The notes under the pieces were generated by a model. That model ran no database searches. It worked only from the letters and a program-made list of their open reading frames with translations, and was not told where the DNA came from. A stretch of 32,094 nt of DNA from Chloroflexota bacterium. GTDB taxonomy: Bacteria > Chloroflexota > Dehalococcoidia > Dehalococcoidales > JAUVZV01. The position numbers and the translations under genes were made by a program. Location: the NCBI GenBank assembly GCA_030602375.1, contig JAUVZV010000006.1, positions 1 to 32,094 on the forward strand. The letters are read 5' to 3'. Each line of letters starts with the position of its first letter. The stretch's first letter is position 1. Positions 8,464 through 15,508 of this stretch are shown here, one piece after another.

Positions 8464-8799
8464 TTATCTTTCCCAAGATTTGATAAACTCATACTGGGCT
8501 ATCCCTTTGGTTGTAAACTCCCCTTCCTGCCAAGTGTTTTTCACGTCCTCCAATGCCGCAGCACGCTCCGGGCTATTAAAATATTTATCTAAGGTCTCCT
8601 TTTCCTCAAATTCATACACCGCGATGTACTGGGGAAAGGCTTCGTCGCCACCTATCCTCTTGTAACGGGTTGCTCGCTTCACCCCCGGGTACTTAAACAG
8701 CATTGGAACGTGGATCTCGTTATACCATTGGTTCCATTTCTCCTCTACCTCAGGTCGGCACTCGGTTCCGGCAATGTTTATTACCTTGATGTTACCCAT
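8464..8799 (-). CDS. Small dimeric alpha/beta-barrel (EthD/DUF-like) protein
   Basis: The 111-aa protein has the ferredoxin-like dimeric alpha/beta-barrel pattern: an N-terminal strand, the helix-start motif WNQWYNEIHVPMLFKYPGV with its His, then YIAVYEFEEKETLDKYFNSPE. Proteins of this kind include EthD-like, monooxygenase-like and lyase or isomerase helper enzymes, often acting on small hydrophobic or aromatic substrates. The start ATG 8799 has a strong AAGGAGGT site. It lies between the AOR and the thiolase on the same strand, which suggests a role in the same pathway, but no reaction can be assigned. Confidence 0.72.
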   Translation of the reverse strand: MGNIKVINIAGTECRPEVEEKWNQWYNEIHVPMLFKYPGVKRATRYKRIGGDEAFPQYIAVYEFEEKETLDKYFNSPERAAALEDVKNTWQEGEFTTKGIAQYEFIKSWER

Positions 8800-8897
8800 T
8801 CTTTAAACTACCTCCTTTTTGTTTTATGGTTGAAATCCCTTTTTAAGCGCTTTTAGATTAAGCTCCGTCGCTTCAGGCGGGAAGCTATCCTCTTCTC

Positions 8898-10748
8898 TCA
8901 GTCTTTTAATAGGTGTTCAAGCCCAAGCTCACTGAGCGTCTCAGGCAAGGGTGACCCCGTCTTTCTATCCCAGCCCATCAAGTGGTAGTAATTGCTTACC
9001 ATATCTTCCCAGTGAGGTTCAACAGATATGCCTTTAACTGGCCCATCCACTGGGGTGGAGCCATATCTAGGCATTGGTTTATCCATGTCGGGTGTATGCC
9101 CCGCTTTGATGTTAAATAGCCTCATTATATTTATTGCTCTACGTCCTACCTTTAAAGCCTCATCAAATGACAAATCCCAGCCGGTAGCGGCATTTAATGC
9201 TTGGGTTAGAACGGGTATATTGTGTCGCGTGGCCCAGGTGCAGGTGACGAGTGAGTCAGCAAATTGAGTCGAGCCCTTTGTTTTAGCTTCAACCCTTGAG
9301 ACATCTTGCCATGAGAAACGGTCCCATTGCTGAGGTAGCCCGTAAGCAGTTATATCCCTTATCTGGGGTACCAGAGTCTCCACTGTGCCAGTACCAGTAA
9401 CACATGTAGAAAGCATCTCAACCCAGCGGGCGCGGTGGTCGTGGCCTCTAGGGGTACTCGGTTTCATTGTAGAAACAGCCATGTTGATCGCTTCACCACC
9501 AATATGCTCAGCGGCATACTTGAGCCCCTCGGCCAGTATATTGCCGAATCCTCTGCGGTAGGTGATGTTTCTCAACAGGGTGAGGGTTGCCTCAGCATTG
9601 CCCCAGGTCATTTCAAGCCCATCAAGCTCCTTTGCAGTGAGCAACCCTTTCTCATAGCATTCCATCACCCAGCCCACAATCCATCCCGCCTCATTACAAT
9701 CAAAGCCGAGACGATCACCCTCATTAGCAAGCATAACCGCAGCCCCAGGGTCTATCTGGCCAATCTGAGGGCCGTAGGCTGCCCACTCTTCATATTCGGG
9801 GTCCTTGCCAAAATAACCGCTATAAGGGCCCTCGGTAACTTTCAAAAATCCGGAATGTCCCGGGGCAGGACAGGCCCAGCACGGGTGGTTCTTGCGCTCG
9901 AAATGACTCCTGATATAGGGACCATCAAACTTTTCCCATTCCGGGAAGAGGTTGGTAGTGTAGTTCTTAACTGGCAATTCTCCTATTTTCAAATTACCGG
10001 GGAAGCCACGGCTGGTGCCCCACTGATAAACTATATGCTCCTTGAAGTCTTCATTAAGTTGCTTGGCAATGGCTGACACTTTTTGGGCATCAGCAACCTC
10101 GATTTTACCAGCGCTTCGTGAAACTGCTACCGCCTTTATCTTTTTGGCACCCCAGCAAGCGCCGACACCATTATGTGAGGCCGAGTGGCCCCGGTCACCG
10201 AAGACACCGGCAAATTTGACCAGATTTTCACCAGCCGGGCCAATACTAAAGACACTCATGCCGCTTTCGCTATACCCCAGTTCTTTCTTTATCGTATCCT
10301 CAATTTCCCAGGTATTTTGTCCCACCAGGTGCTGAGCATCCCTTAACTCAGCCACTCCGTCATGAACATATAGGTATTTCCAATTGGCACTAGCTCCCTG
10401 AATCAATATGCCGTCAAAACCAGAAAATTTTAGATAGGCACCGAAGAACCCGTTGGCTTGGGTGGAAGCAGCTCCGTTGTTGAGAGCACCTTTGGTCACT
10501 ATTGAGAAACACCCTGTCCCGGCTATTCTGGCACCACCGAGTGCCCCAGAGCCTAGGTAGAGGATATTTTGCGGGTCTGACCAGGCTATTTTGGGGTTCA
10601 CTTCCTCATAAAGATACTTTGACCCCAGCGCCGTACCGCCCACATACTTGCGTAGCACAGATTCATCCAAGGCTTCTTCCCGGACCCCTTCCTTACCCAG
10701 GTCAACCCTCAGAATCTTTCCCGTGGTCCCATAAAGTTTGCTTTTCAT
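8898..10748 (-). CDS. Aldehyde:ferredoxin oxidoreductase family protein (tungsten/molybdopterin)
   Basis: The 616-aa protein matches the AOR family from end to end: N-terminal KILRVDLGKE and LGSKYLYEEV, the Gly-rich pterin region GSGALGGARIAGTGC, and C-terminal DSLVTCTWA. The family oxidises aldehydes to acids, or with other partners reduces acids or aryl-CoA, using W-bis-pterin and one 4Fe-4S cluster. The cluster ligands look altered. C290 and C293 are present and C503 fits the fourth ligand, but the third Cys of CxxCxxxC is replaced by G297-H298. The gene has a good ribosome site (AGGAGG) and a promoter at 10793-10821. No ferredoxin partner lies next to it. It probably supplies or consumes an aldehyde or acid feeding the CoA-transferase/thiolase genes. 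Confidence 0.9.
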   Translation of the reverse strand: MKSKLYGTTGKILRVDLGKEGVREEALDESVLRKYVGGTALGSKYLYEEVNPKIAWSDPQNILYLGSGALGGARIAGTGCFSIVTKGALNNGAASTQANGFFGAYLKFSGFDGILIQGASANWKYLYVHDGVAELRDAQHLVGQNTWEIEDTIKKELGYSESGMSVFSIGPAGENLVKFAGVFGDRGHSASHNGVGACWGAKKIKAVAVSRSAGKIEVADAQKVSAIAKQLNEDFKEHIVYQWGTSRGFPGNLKIGELPVKNYTTNLFPEWEKFDGPYIRSHFERKNHPCWACPAPGHSGFLKVTEGPYSGYFGKDPEYEEWAAYGPQIGQIDPGAAVMLANEGDRLGFDCNEAGWIVGWVMECYEKGLLTAKELDGLEMTWGNAEATLTLLRNITYRRGFGNILAEGLKYAAEHIGGEAINMAVSTMKPSTPRGHDHRARWVEMLSTCVTGTGTVETLVPQIRDITAYGLPQQWDRFSWQDVSRVEAKTKGSTQFADSLVTCTWATRHNIPVLTQALNAATGWDLSFDEALKVGRRAINIMRLFNIKAGHTPDMDKPMPRYGSTPVDGPVKGISVEPHWEDMVSNYYHLMGWDRKTGSPLPETLSELGLEHLLKD

Positions 10749-10792
10749 TGCCTACCTCCTGGACTCCAATAGGCCACTGCATCTGGGGCTAA

Positions 10793-10821
10793 ATTTTAAC
10801 CTATCTCAAGGCCCCTGTCTA
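10793..10821 (-). promoter_or_regulatory. Candidate promoter of the AOR operon
   Basis: On the minus strand, TAGACA (10816-10821) and TAAAAT (10793-10798) are spaced by 17 bases, giving a leader of about 38 nt before the AOR ATG at 10748. It implies that the AOR-to-CoA-transferase run can be transcribed separately from the corrinoid/methyltransferase pair upstream. Confidence 0.5.
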
Positions 10822-10930
10822 GTAGCCTCTCCCTACGTGCTCTCATATCTATTTTTATTCTGTCAGACATTCCCCTTCGAAACCGATACAGAATCTAACA
10901 CTGGGGTATTAGTGGATTGGATGAACCCTC

Positions 10931-12070
10931 TTAGCTGGCAAAGTGCTCTCTCAGATAATCAAGGTAAGACTGAAAATTCTCCAGCGATACATCTTCCGGT
11001 ATAAAATGGTCAATACCAGGGAAATAGCCACCCTGGGAGAGAAGGAATGGTATCTTCCGGTCCAGTTCTTCTTTTATTGCCTCCTTCCCCTTAGCCAGGG
11101 CGCGCTTATCAATATTGCCCCATAGAATACATTGCTTACCATACTGCTTTCTTAACTTGACGGCATCCATACCGGCAGCTACCTCAAGGGGATACATCCC
11201 GTTGACCCCGCTTTCAACCCATAAAGGGATGAGCTCAGAGATGTCTCCGTCGGAATCAACGAAGATAATATCTACCCCTTTGCGGTGAAGTAGCTCGGTA
11301 ACTTTTTTATAGTGGGGCATCATAAATTCCCGGAACATCTTGGGAGAGATGAGGGGTCCCCCCTTCCAGGCGATGTCCTCCCAGAAGACGGCAAAGTCCA
11401 CCTGAATATCTTTAAGCACCCTCTGAATTATCTCGGTGGAGAAATACTCCATATGTGCTATCATATCGTGGACTAGCTCTGGGTCATCATAGAAGAGGTA
11501 CATCAGCCTTTCCGCCCCGGTCCACTCACGCAATAGCCCGTAAAAACTGCCTACATCCACCCCCAAGGGGTAGTCCCGTTGGCTTAGGTTTTCAGCATAA
11601 GCACCCCAATCAGGATCAAGCCACCTTTCTGGGTGATGAGGGTCAAGTCGCTTCTTGTACTCATCCCAGTCGCCTCTGTTTTTCACCGGGGCATCAAGCC
11701 AAGCCGGCATCCGCTGCGGGTCATCTTTATATTGACGCAGTTTCCTCCCTCCTTCATCAATGATGACCCTGGTTCTTTCATCTTCTTCCAACACCTTAAG
11801 TTCAAAGCGGGGACGAACCGGGGGGATGAAAGGAGGACCACCTGTTTTGCCTAACGTCAGGAAAGAGGCTTCGACGTGCACCATACCAATTCGCTCAAAA
11901 CCAAAGTAACCCAAGCGAGCCTTGGTTGAGGAAAGGATTTCCTTAGGCGCGCCCTCCTCTACCCAACGCTCCAGGGTTTTGTGCCACATAGCATGATTAT
12001 AAGTTGAAAGAAAAAACGTATTTGGTAGCTCAAATCGAGCAATCTTTAAAAACCGTTCTCTCCCGGTCAT
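10931..12070 (-). CDS. Uroporphyrinogen decarboxylase-family methyltransferase
   Basis: The 379-aa protein belongs to the UroD fold (COG0407-type): N-terminal MTGRERFLKIARFE, middle FAVFWEDIAWKGGPLISPKMF, late CILWGNIDKRALAKG and C-terminal GGYFPGIDHFIPEDVS. Members that sit beside corrinoid proteins are methyltransferases (MtaA, CmuA and O-demethylase type), not heme enzymes. The gene lies 29 bases after the corrinoid-protein gene, which supports transfer of a methyl group from or to that corrinoid. There is no hem operon nearby. The ribosome site is weak. It could demethylate a methoxylated or N-methylated substrate or methylate a C1 carrier; the direction is not readable. Confidence 0.87.
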   Translation of the reverse strand: MTGRERFLKIARFELPNTFFLSTYNHAMWHKTLERWVEEGAPKEILSSTKARLGYFGFERIGMVHVEASFLTLGKTGGPPFIPPVRPRFELKVLEEDERTRVIIDEGGRKLRQYKDDPQRMPAWLDAPVKNRGDWDEYKKRLDPHHPERWLDPDWGAYAENLSQRDYPLGVDVGSFYGLLREWTGAERLMYLFYDDPELVHDMIAHMEYFSTEIIQRVLKDIQVDFAVFWEDIAWKGGPLISPKMFREFMMPHYKKVTELLHRKGVDIIFVDSDGDISELIPLWVESGVNGMYPLEVAAGMDAVKLRKQYGKQCILWGNIDKRALAKGKEAIKEELDRKIPFLLSQGGYFPGIDHFIPEDVSLENFQSYLDYLREHFAS

Positions 12071-12099
12071 TATTTTCCCTGCGCCTACCTTAAATATCT

Positions 12100-12747
12100 T
12101 CAGGAGGTTACACCCATAAACCTTAGGGCTATTTCAACTGCCTGAAAACAGTCCTCACCATAGGCATCGACACCTACCTCCTGAGCATACTCTTCGGTGA
12201 GGGATGCACCACCGACCATAATTTTCACGCCCCCTCTCAGCCCGGTTTTTCCCAAAGTTTCTAATACTGAGGGGATGTTAACCATAGTAGTGGTAAGCAG
12301 CGCTGAAATCGCTACCATATCGGGTTTTTCCTCTACTACTGCCTGATGGAATTGCGCTGCTGAGACATCAACTCCTAGGTCAATAACCTCAAATCCATTC
12401 CCTTGTAACACAAATTTGACCATGTTTTTCCCGATGTCGTGCAGGTCCCCTTCAATGGTGCCAATAACTACTTTACCTTTAGGTTTTAGCCCACTTTTGG
12501 CAATAGCTGGCTTTAGAACTTCCAGTCCCCTATTAGCTGCCCGGGCAGCAATGAGTATTTCAGGGAGATAAGCAACACCTTCCTTGAATTTTTCTCCCAC
12601 TTTTTCCATCCCCCTTACCAGTCCTCTCTCCATTAACTCCTTGGCCGGGATTCCCTCATCAAGTGCCTTTTGGGTAAGCTCGGCTACCTGTTCTGCCTCC
12701 CCCTCGTCTATGGCGGTAACAATACTTTCTAAGTAGTCCACTTCCAA
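12100..12747 (-). CDS. Corrinoid (B12-binding) methyltransferase protein, MtbC/MttC type
   Basis: The 215-aa protein has the two-part layout of methylotrophic corrinoid proteins: a four-helix cap (about 1-85, GMEKVGEKFKEGVAYLPEIL) and a Rossmann B12 domain with D101-x-H103-x-x-G106 (GDLHDIGKNMV), where H103 is the expected lower cobalt ligand. The ISALLTTTM and GGASLTEEYAQEVGVDAYGED stretches complete the cobalamin site. It carries the methyl group for the UroD-type enzyme encoded 29 bases downstream. The start is TTG 12747 with AAGGAAGG close by. No reductive activator (RamA-like) gene or second methyltransferase is found in the window, so these must lie elsewhere. Confidence 0.9.
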   Translation of the reverse strand: MEVDYLESIVTAIDEGEAEQVAELTQKALDEGIPAKELMERGLVRGMEKVGEKFKEGVAYLPEILIAARAANRGLEVLKPAIAKSGLKPKGKVVIGTIEGDLHDIGKNMVKFVLQGNGFEVIDLGVDVSAAQFHQAVVEEKPDMVAISALLTTTMVNIPSVLETLGKTGLRGGVKIMVGGASLTEEYAQEVGVDAYGEDCFQAVEIALRFMGVTS

Positions 12748-12872
12748 GTACCTTCCTTTTCAGAACTAATTGTAAAAAACCTGGGTTTATATTACCAGTC
12801 GTCAGAGTTGCAGTCGCTTAGTCTAACATGACAAAATCAAGGGCGTCAATCAGCCTTTTCCAATAGCAGGAA

Positions 12873-12900
12873 TTGACAAGTTTGGATTACGAATTATAAT
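12873..12900 (+). promoter_or_regulatory. Consensus promoter of the KDPG aldolase/kinase operon
   Basis: TTGACA (12873-12878) and TATAAT (12895-12900), both perfect, are spaced by 16 bases. The predicted transcript begins near 12907, leaving a short leader before the ribosome site. It lies in the divergent gap between the corrinoid gene and the aldolase. Confidence 0.75.
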
Positions 12901-12924
12901 AATCTTTATCTAAGTCGAAAGGGG

Positions 12925-13605
12925 GTGATAAAAATTAGGGATAAGTATGAGACCCTGAAATGTATCCTTGATTGTGGCATAATAGCTGCAATTCGGGCAC
13001 CGGATGTTGAGCGTGGACTTAATTTGGCTGAAGCAGCCCGCCGCGGGGGTATTACTGCTCTGGAGATAACAATGACTGTTCCTGGTGCTTTAGAGGTAAT
13101 CCGTGAGCTGGTATCAAGGTATGCTGATAGCGAGGTAGTAATTGGGGCGGGGACTGTTCTTGACGCCGAGACAGCGCGTCTGGCAATCATCTCCGGCGTG
13201 GAATTTGTGGTTGGTCCCCATCTTAACCTGGGGATGCTTCGGATAAGCAATCGCTACCAAAAGGTTTGCATACCTGGAGCAATGAGCGTAACAGAAGTAG
13301 TTAGCGCTATGGAGCACGGGGCTGATGCGGTAAAGATTTTTCCAGCCAGTCTTTTTGGCCCCAGAATTATAAAGGCGATAAGGGAACCACTACCTCAGGC
13401 AAGGCTAATCCCTATGGGTGGAGTAAATGTAGATAACGTAGCCGAGTGGCTTGAGGCTGGCGCAGTCGCGGTAGGGGTTGGTGGTGACCTGACCAAAGAG
13501 GCTTTAGCCAAGGGAGATTATAGCCTAACCGAACAAAAAGCAAAACAATTCATCACCCGAATTAGAGAGGCAAGGGAAAAGTTAAAGGGGGTAAGTAATG
13601 TTTGA
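12925..13605 (+). CDS. eda: KDPG/KHG aldolase
   Basis: The 226-aa class I aldolase is of the KDPG/KHG family. E47 lies in TALEITM, the Schiff-base K137 in AVKIFPAS, and the phosphate-loop glycines in PMGGVNVDN. It splits 2-keto-3-deoxy-6-phosphogluconate to pyruvate and glyceraldehyde 3-phosphate (or 4-hydroxy-2-oxoglutarate). Its stop overlaps the downstream kinase start by 8 bases, so the pair forms a lower Entner-Doudoroff branch. The start is uncertain: GTG 12925 sits inside the ribosome site AAAGGGGGTGAT, so translation may really begin at ATT 12934, eight bases after that site. No dehydratase or sugar dehydrogenase is adjacent. Confidence 0.88.
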   Translation: MIKIRDKYETLKCILDCGIIAAIRAPDVERGLNLAEAARRGGITALEITMTVPGALEVIRELVSRYADSEVVIGAGTVLDAETARLAIISGVEFVVGPHLNLGMLRISNRYQKVCIPGAMSVTEVVSAMEHGADAVKIFPASLFGPRIIKAIREPLPQARLIPMGGVNVDNVAEWLEAGAVAVGVGGDLTKEALAKGDYSLTEQKAKQFITRIREAREKLKGVSNV

Positions 13606-14590
13606 CCTACTCACATTCGGTGAGGTAATGCTCCGGCTCTCTCCACCCCACTTTCAGAGATTGGAGCAGACAACAGGCTTTGATGCTCATGCTGGCGGTG
13701 CCGAGCTAAGTGTAGCTGTTAGCGCGGCCAGGTTTGGGCTCAGGGTGGCATTTGTCACCCGCCTGCCGCGCAACCCGCTGGGGAGAATGATACAGAATAG
13801 GGCCCGGGAACAGGGCGTCGACACCTCACATATTGTATGGTCAGACGGAGACAGGCTGGGGATATACTTCCTCGAATTTGGAGCACTGCCCCGCTCAAGC
13901 GCTGTAGTTTATGACCGGGCTAATTCGGCAATATCAAAAATACAACCCGGCATGATTGATTGGGGCAATCTGTTCTCCCAAACAAGAGCCTTTCACGTGA
14001 CCGGGATTACCCCCGCACTAAGCCCCGGTGCTGCCGAGACAACCAAGGAAGCCTTGAATGAAGCACGAAAGTCAGGTCTGCTGGTCAGCTTTGACCTTAA
14101 CTATCGAGCCCGTCTTTGGAGCACAGAGCAGGCAAGAAATACACTTACTCCTTTGATGGAGTGTGTGGACATCCTGATTACCACCGAAGAGGATACGGCA
14201 AGGGTTTTCCAGATTGAAGGTAAAGACTACAATGAGGTAGCCCGAAAACTTGCTGAATCTTTTGGCTTCAAGGTGGTGGCGATAACAATCAGAGAGAACA
14301 TTACTATATGGAGGAATTACTGGACAGCTATTGCTTACTATAATGGTAAATCTTATGCCGACCGAAAATACGATATTGAGATAGTTGACCGACTCGGTGC
14401 TGGAGATGCTTTCGCTGGTGGCTTTTTATATGGTTATCTCAGTGATGAGACGAATATTGAGCGGGCACTAAAATATGGAACCGCCGCATCGGCATTAAAA
14501 CATTCAAACCCTGGTGATATCAACTGGTGTACACTAGAGGAAGTTGAGCAACTAATGGCTGGTGGGGGGAGTTTAAGGATAAGTCGCTGA
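13598..14590 (+). CDS. kdgK: PfkB-family kinase, probably 2-keto-3-deoxygluconate kinase
   Basis: The 330-aa ribokinase-fold protein has an N-terminal GEVMLRLSP, the substrate region HAGGAELSVAVSAARFG, and the C-terminal anion-hole motif DRLGAGDAFAGGF with the catalytic Asp. Placement directly after, and overlapping, the KDPG aldolase makes KDG kinase the best call: it would phosphorylate 2-keto-3-deoxygluconate to feed the aldolase. A fructokinase-like activity cannot be excluded on sequence alone. The start is ATG 13598 with a GGGGG ribosome site inside the aldolase end. Confidence 0.87.
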   Translation: MFDLLTFGEVMLRLSPPHFQRLEQTTGFDAHAGGAELSVAVSAARFGLRVAFVTRLPRNPLGRMIQNRAREQGVDTSHIVWSDGDRLGIYFLEFGALPRSSAVVYDRANSAISKIQPGMIDWGNLFSQTRAFHVTGITPALSPGAAETTKEALNEARKSGLLVSFDLNYRARLWSTEQARNTLTPLMECVDILITTEEDTARVFQIEGKDYNEVARKLAESFGFKVVAITIRENITIWRNYWTAIAYYNGKSYADRKYDIEIVDRLGAGDAFAGGFLYGYLSDETNIERALKYGTAASALKHSNPGDINWCTLEEVEQLMAGGGSLRISR

Positions 14591-14774
14591 TCAGTTTCTC
14601 AAGAAAACAGACACCAGCTCTAAGGGGAACTTAAACAGCTGCTTCGAGGTATAGCATCTCGTTTGCCCGACATTTCGGCGACGCATCACTGTCGGTACCT
14701 CGGTAAGTTTGAGGCCCTTTTTATGGGCAAGCAGGTGTTCCTCAATATCATTGGTAAGCAAGGTGAATCCATTC
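14591..14774 (-). pseudogene. C-terminal remnant resembling a family 2 glycosyltransferase
   Basis: The minus frame ending at TGA 14591-14593 reads NDIEEHLLAHKKGLKLTEVP, then TVMRRRNVG. This 'GL.l.EVPv.mr.R..G' pattern is typical of the end of polyprenyl-phosphate mannosyltransferase-like GT2 enzymes, and it is followed by LFKFPLELV. The frame is closed by a TAG just upstream, and no GT2 core (DxD region) is present. It is therefore a gene end without its body. The identification rests on a short stretch and is tentative. Confidence 0.45.
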
Positions 14775-14900
14775 GTCTATGTGTACCGGGTAGGGATAGT
14801 TCTGGTGCGGAAAAAAGGCAATGTAGAATGCCAATGCCATAATGGGGATTAGCATCAGATAATCAAATCTAAGTATCTTTTGACTATTGTCCAAATTCAT
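14748..14900 (-). pseudogene. N-terminal remnant resembling a membrane glycosyltransferase
   Basis: ATG 14900 opens a 50-codon frame: a basic start, one hydrophobic helix (LMLIPIMALAFYIAFF) and then PYPVHIDEWIHLAYQ before a TGA. The 'P.HIDEW.H' block after a first helix is typical of membrane glycosyltransferases of the PMT/GT39-like type, whose conserved Asp lies in this first loop. The other 400 or so residues are absent. Just downstream, in another frame, the GT2-like tail begins, which suggests one deletion fused the start of one gene to the end of another. Tentative. Confidence 0.45.
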
Positions 14901-15179
14901 CTAACATCCAAACTCGGTGCTGATTATTCTTGCCACCGCTATTATACTTGTAGTACTATATTAGCTCAAGAGGCTTAGGCGAAATGAGGAGGCAATGCTA
15001 CATCAGGGGGGTTAATTTTGTCCCCAAATGTCTCTTATTGATTGTCTCTAAGTCTTGTTTTTAAGGTTATCTGTATTTTACTCTGAATCTGGTATCTCGG
15101 TTGGTGCTTTTCTTTGCTGTTATACACTTATAGAAACTCTATTTACTAAAAGAGAGGAACGGATGACCAGCTGAGGTGA
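14901..15179. other. Gene-poor stretch before the DUF1616 fragment
   Basis: No convincing coding frame, RNA gene or repeat is seen here. It contains scattered AT-rich blocks, such as a TATACTTG run near 14943, that could hold a promoter, but no clear -35/-10 pair. Together with the two remnants before it, about 670 bases (14591-15260) appear to be decaying DNA. Confidence 0.5.
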
Positions 15180-15260
15180 GAGCGTGAAGGAAACGGGATT
15201 AAAGGTACTACCAGTAGTATTGATTATCCCCGGGAGCTAAAGTTAGGGGAGGCAGGGAAG

Positions 15261-15506
15261 GTGGTGGTGGGGATTATTAACCATGAATATCAGGATGTGT
15301 ACTACCTTGTTGAGATACGGTGGGCGGGGACACTAGTTGAAGAGCTAGGACCGGTGATGTTGCAGCATGAGCAGGGGTGGCAACAGGAGGTGGAGGTCAC
15401 TGCAGTAGAGGTAGGGGAAAATCAGAAGGTGGAATTCTTGCTATTTAGAGAAGGAGAGGAGGAGCCCTATAGGTCGCTCTTCCTCTGGCTTGATGTTAAG
15501 GAGTAG
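15261..15506 (+). CDS. DUF1616-type C-terminal domain protein (probably 5'-truncated)
   Basis: The protein reads VVVGIINHEYQDVYYLVEI, matching the extracytoplasmic C-terminal domain of DUF1616 membrane proteins ('YP..L.lGe.g.v.vGI.NhEy'). Family-like sequence (IDYPRELKLGEAGK) continues in frame upstream to about 15219, beyond GTG 15261, and the frame is open from 15180, but it holds no ATG, GTG or TTG there. The usual N-terminal membrane helices are missing. Either the gene lost its front, or translation begins at an unusual codon such as ATT 15198, after AAGGA. It is followed 2 bases later by the CPBP gene, so it may still be co-translated. Confidence 0.6.
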   Translation: MVVGIINHEYQDVYYLVEIRWAGTLVEELGPVMLQHEQGWQQEVEVTAVEVGENQKVEFLLFREGEEEPYRSLFLWLDVKE

Positions 15507-15508
15507 GG

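Noticed and set aside
10931-12070. UroD-family protein as a heme biosynthesis gene (hemE)
   Set aside because: No other hem genes are near and it is next to a corrinoid protein, which fits the methyltransferase branch.
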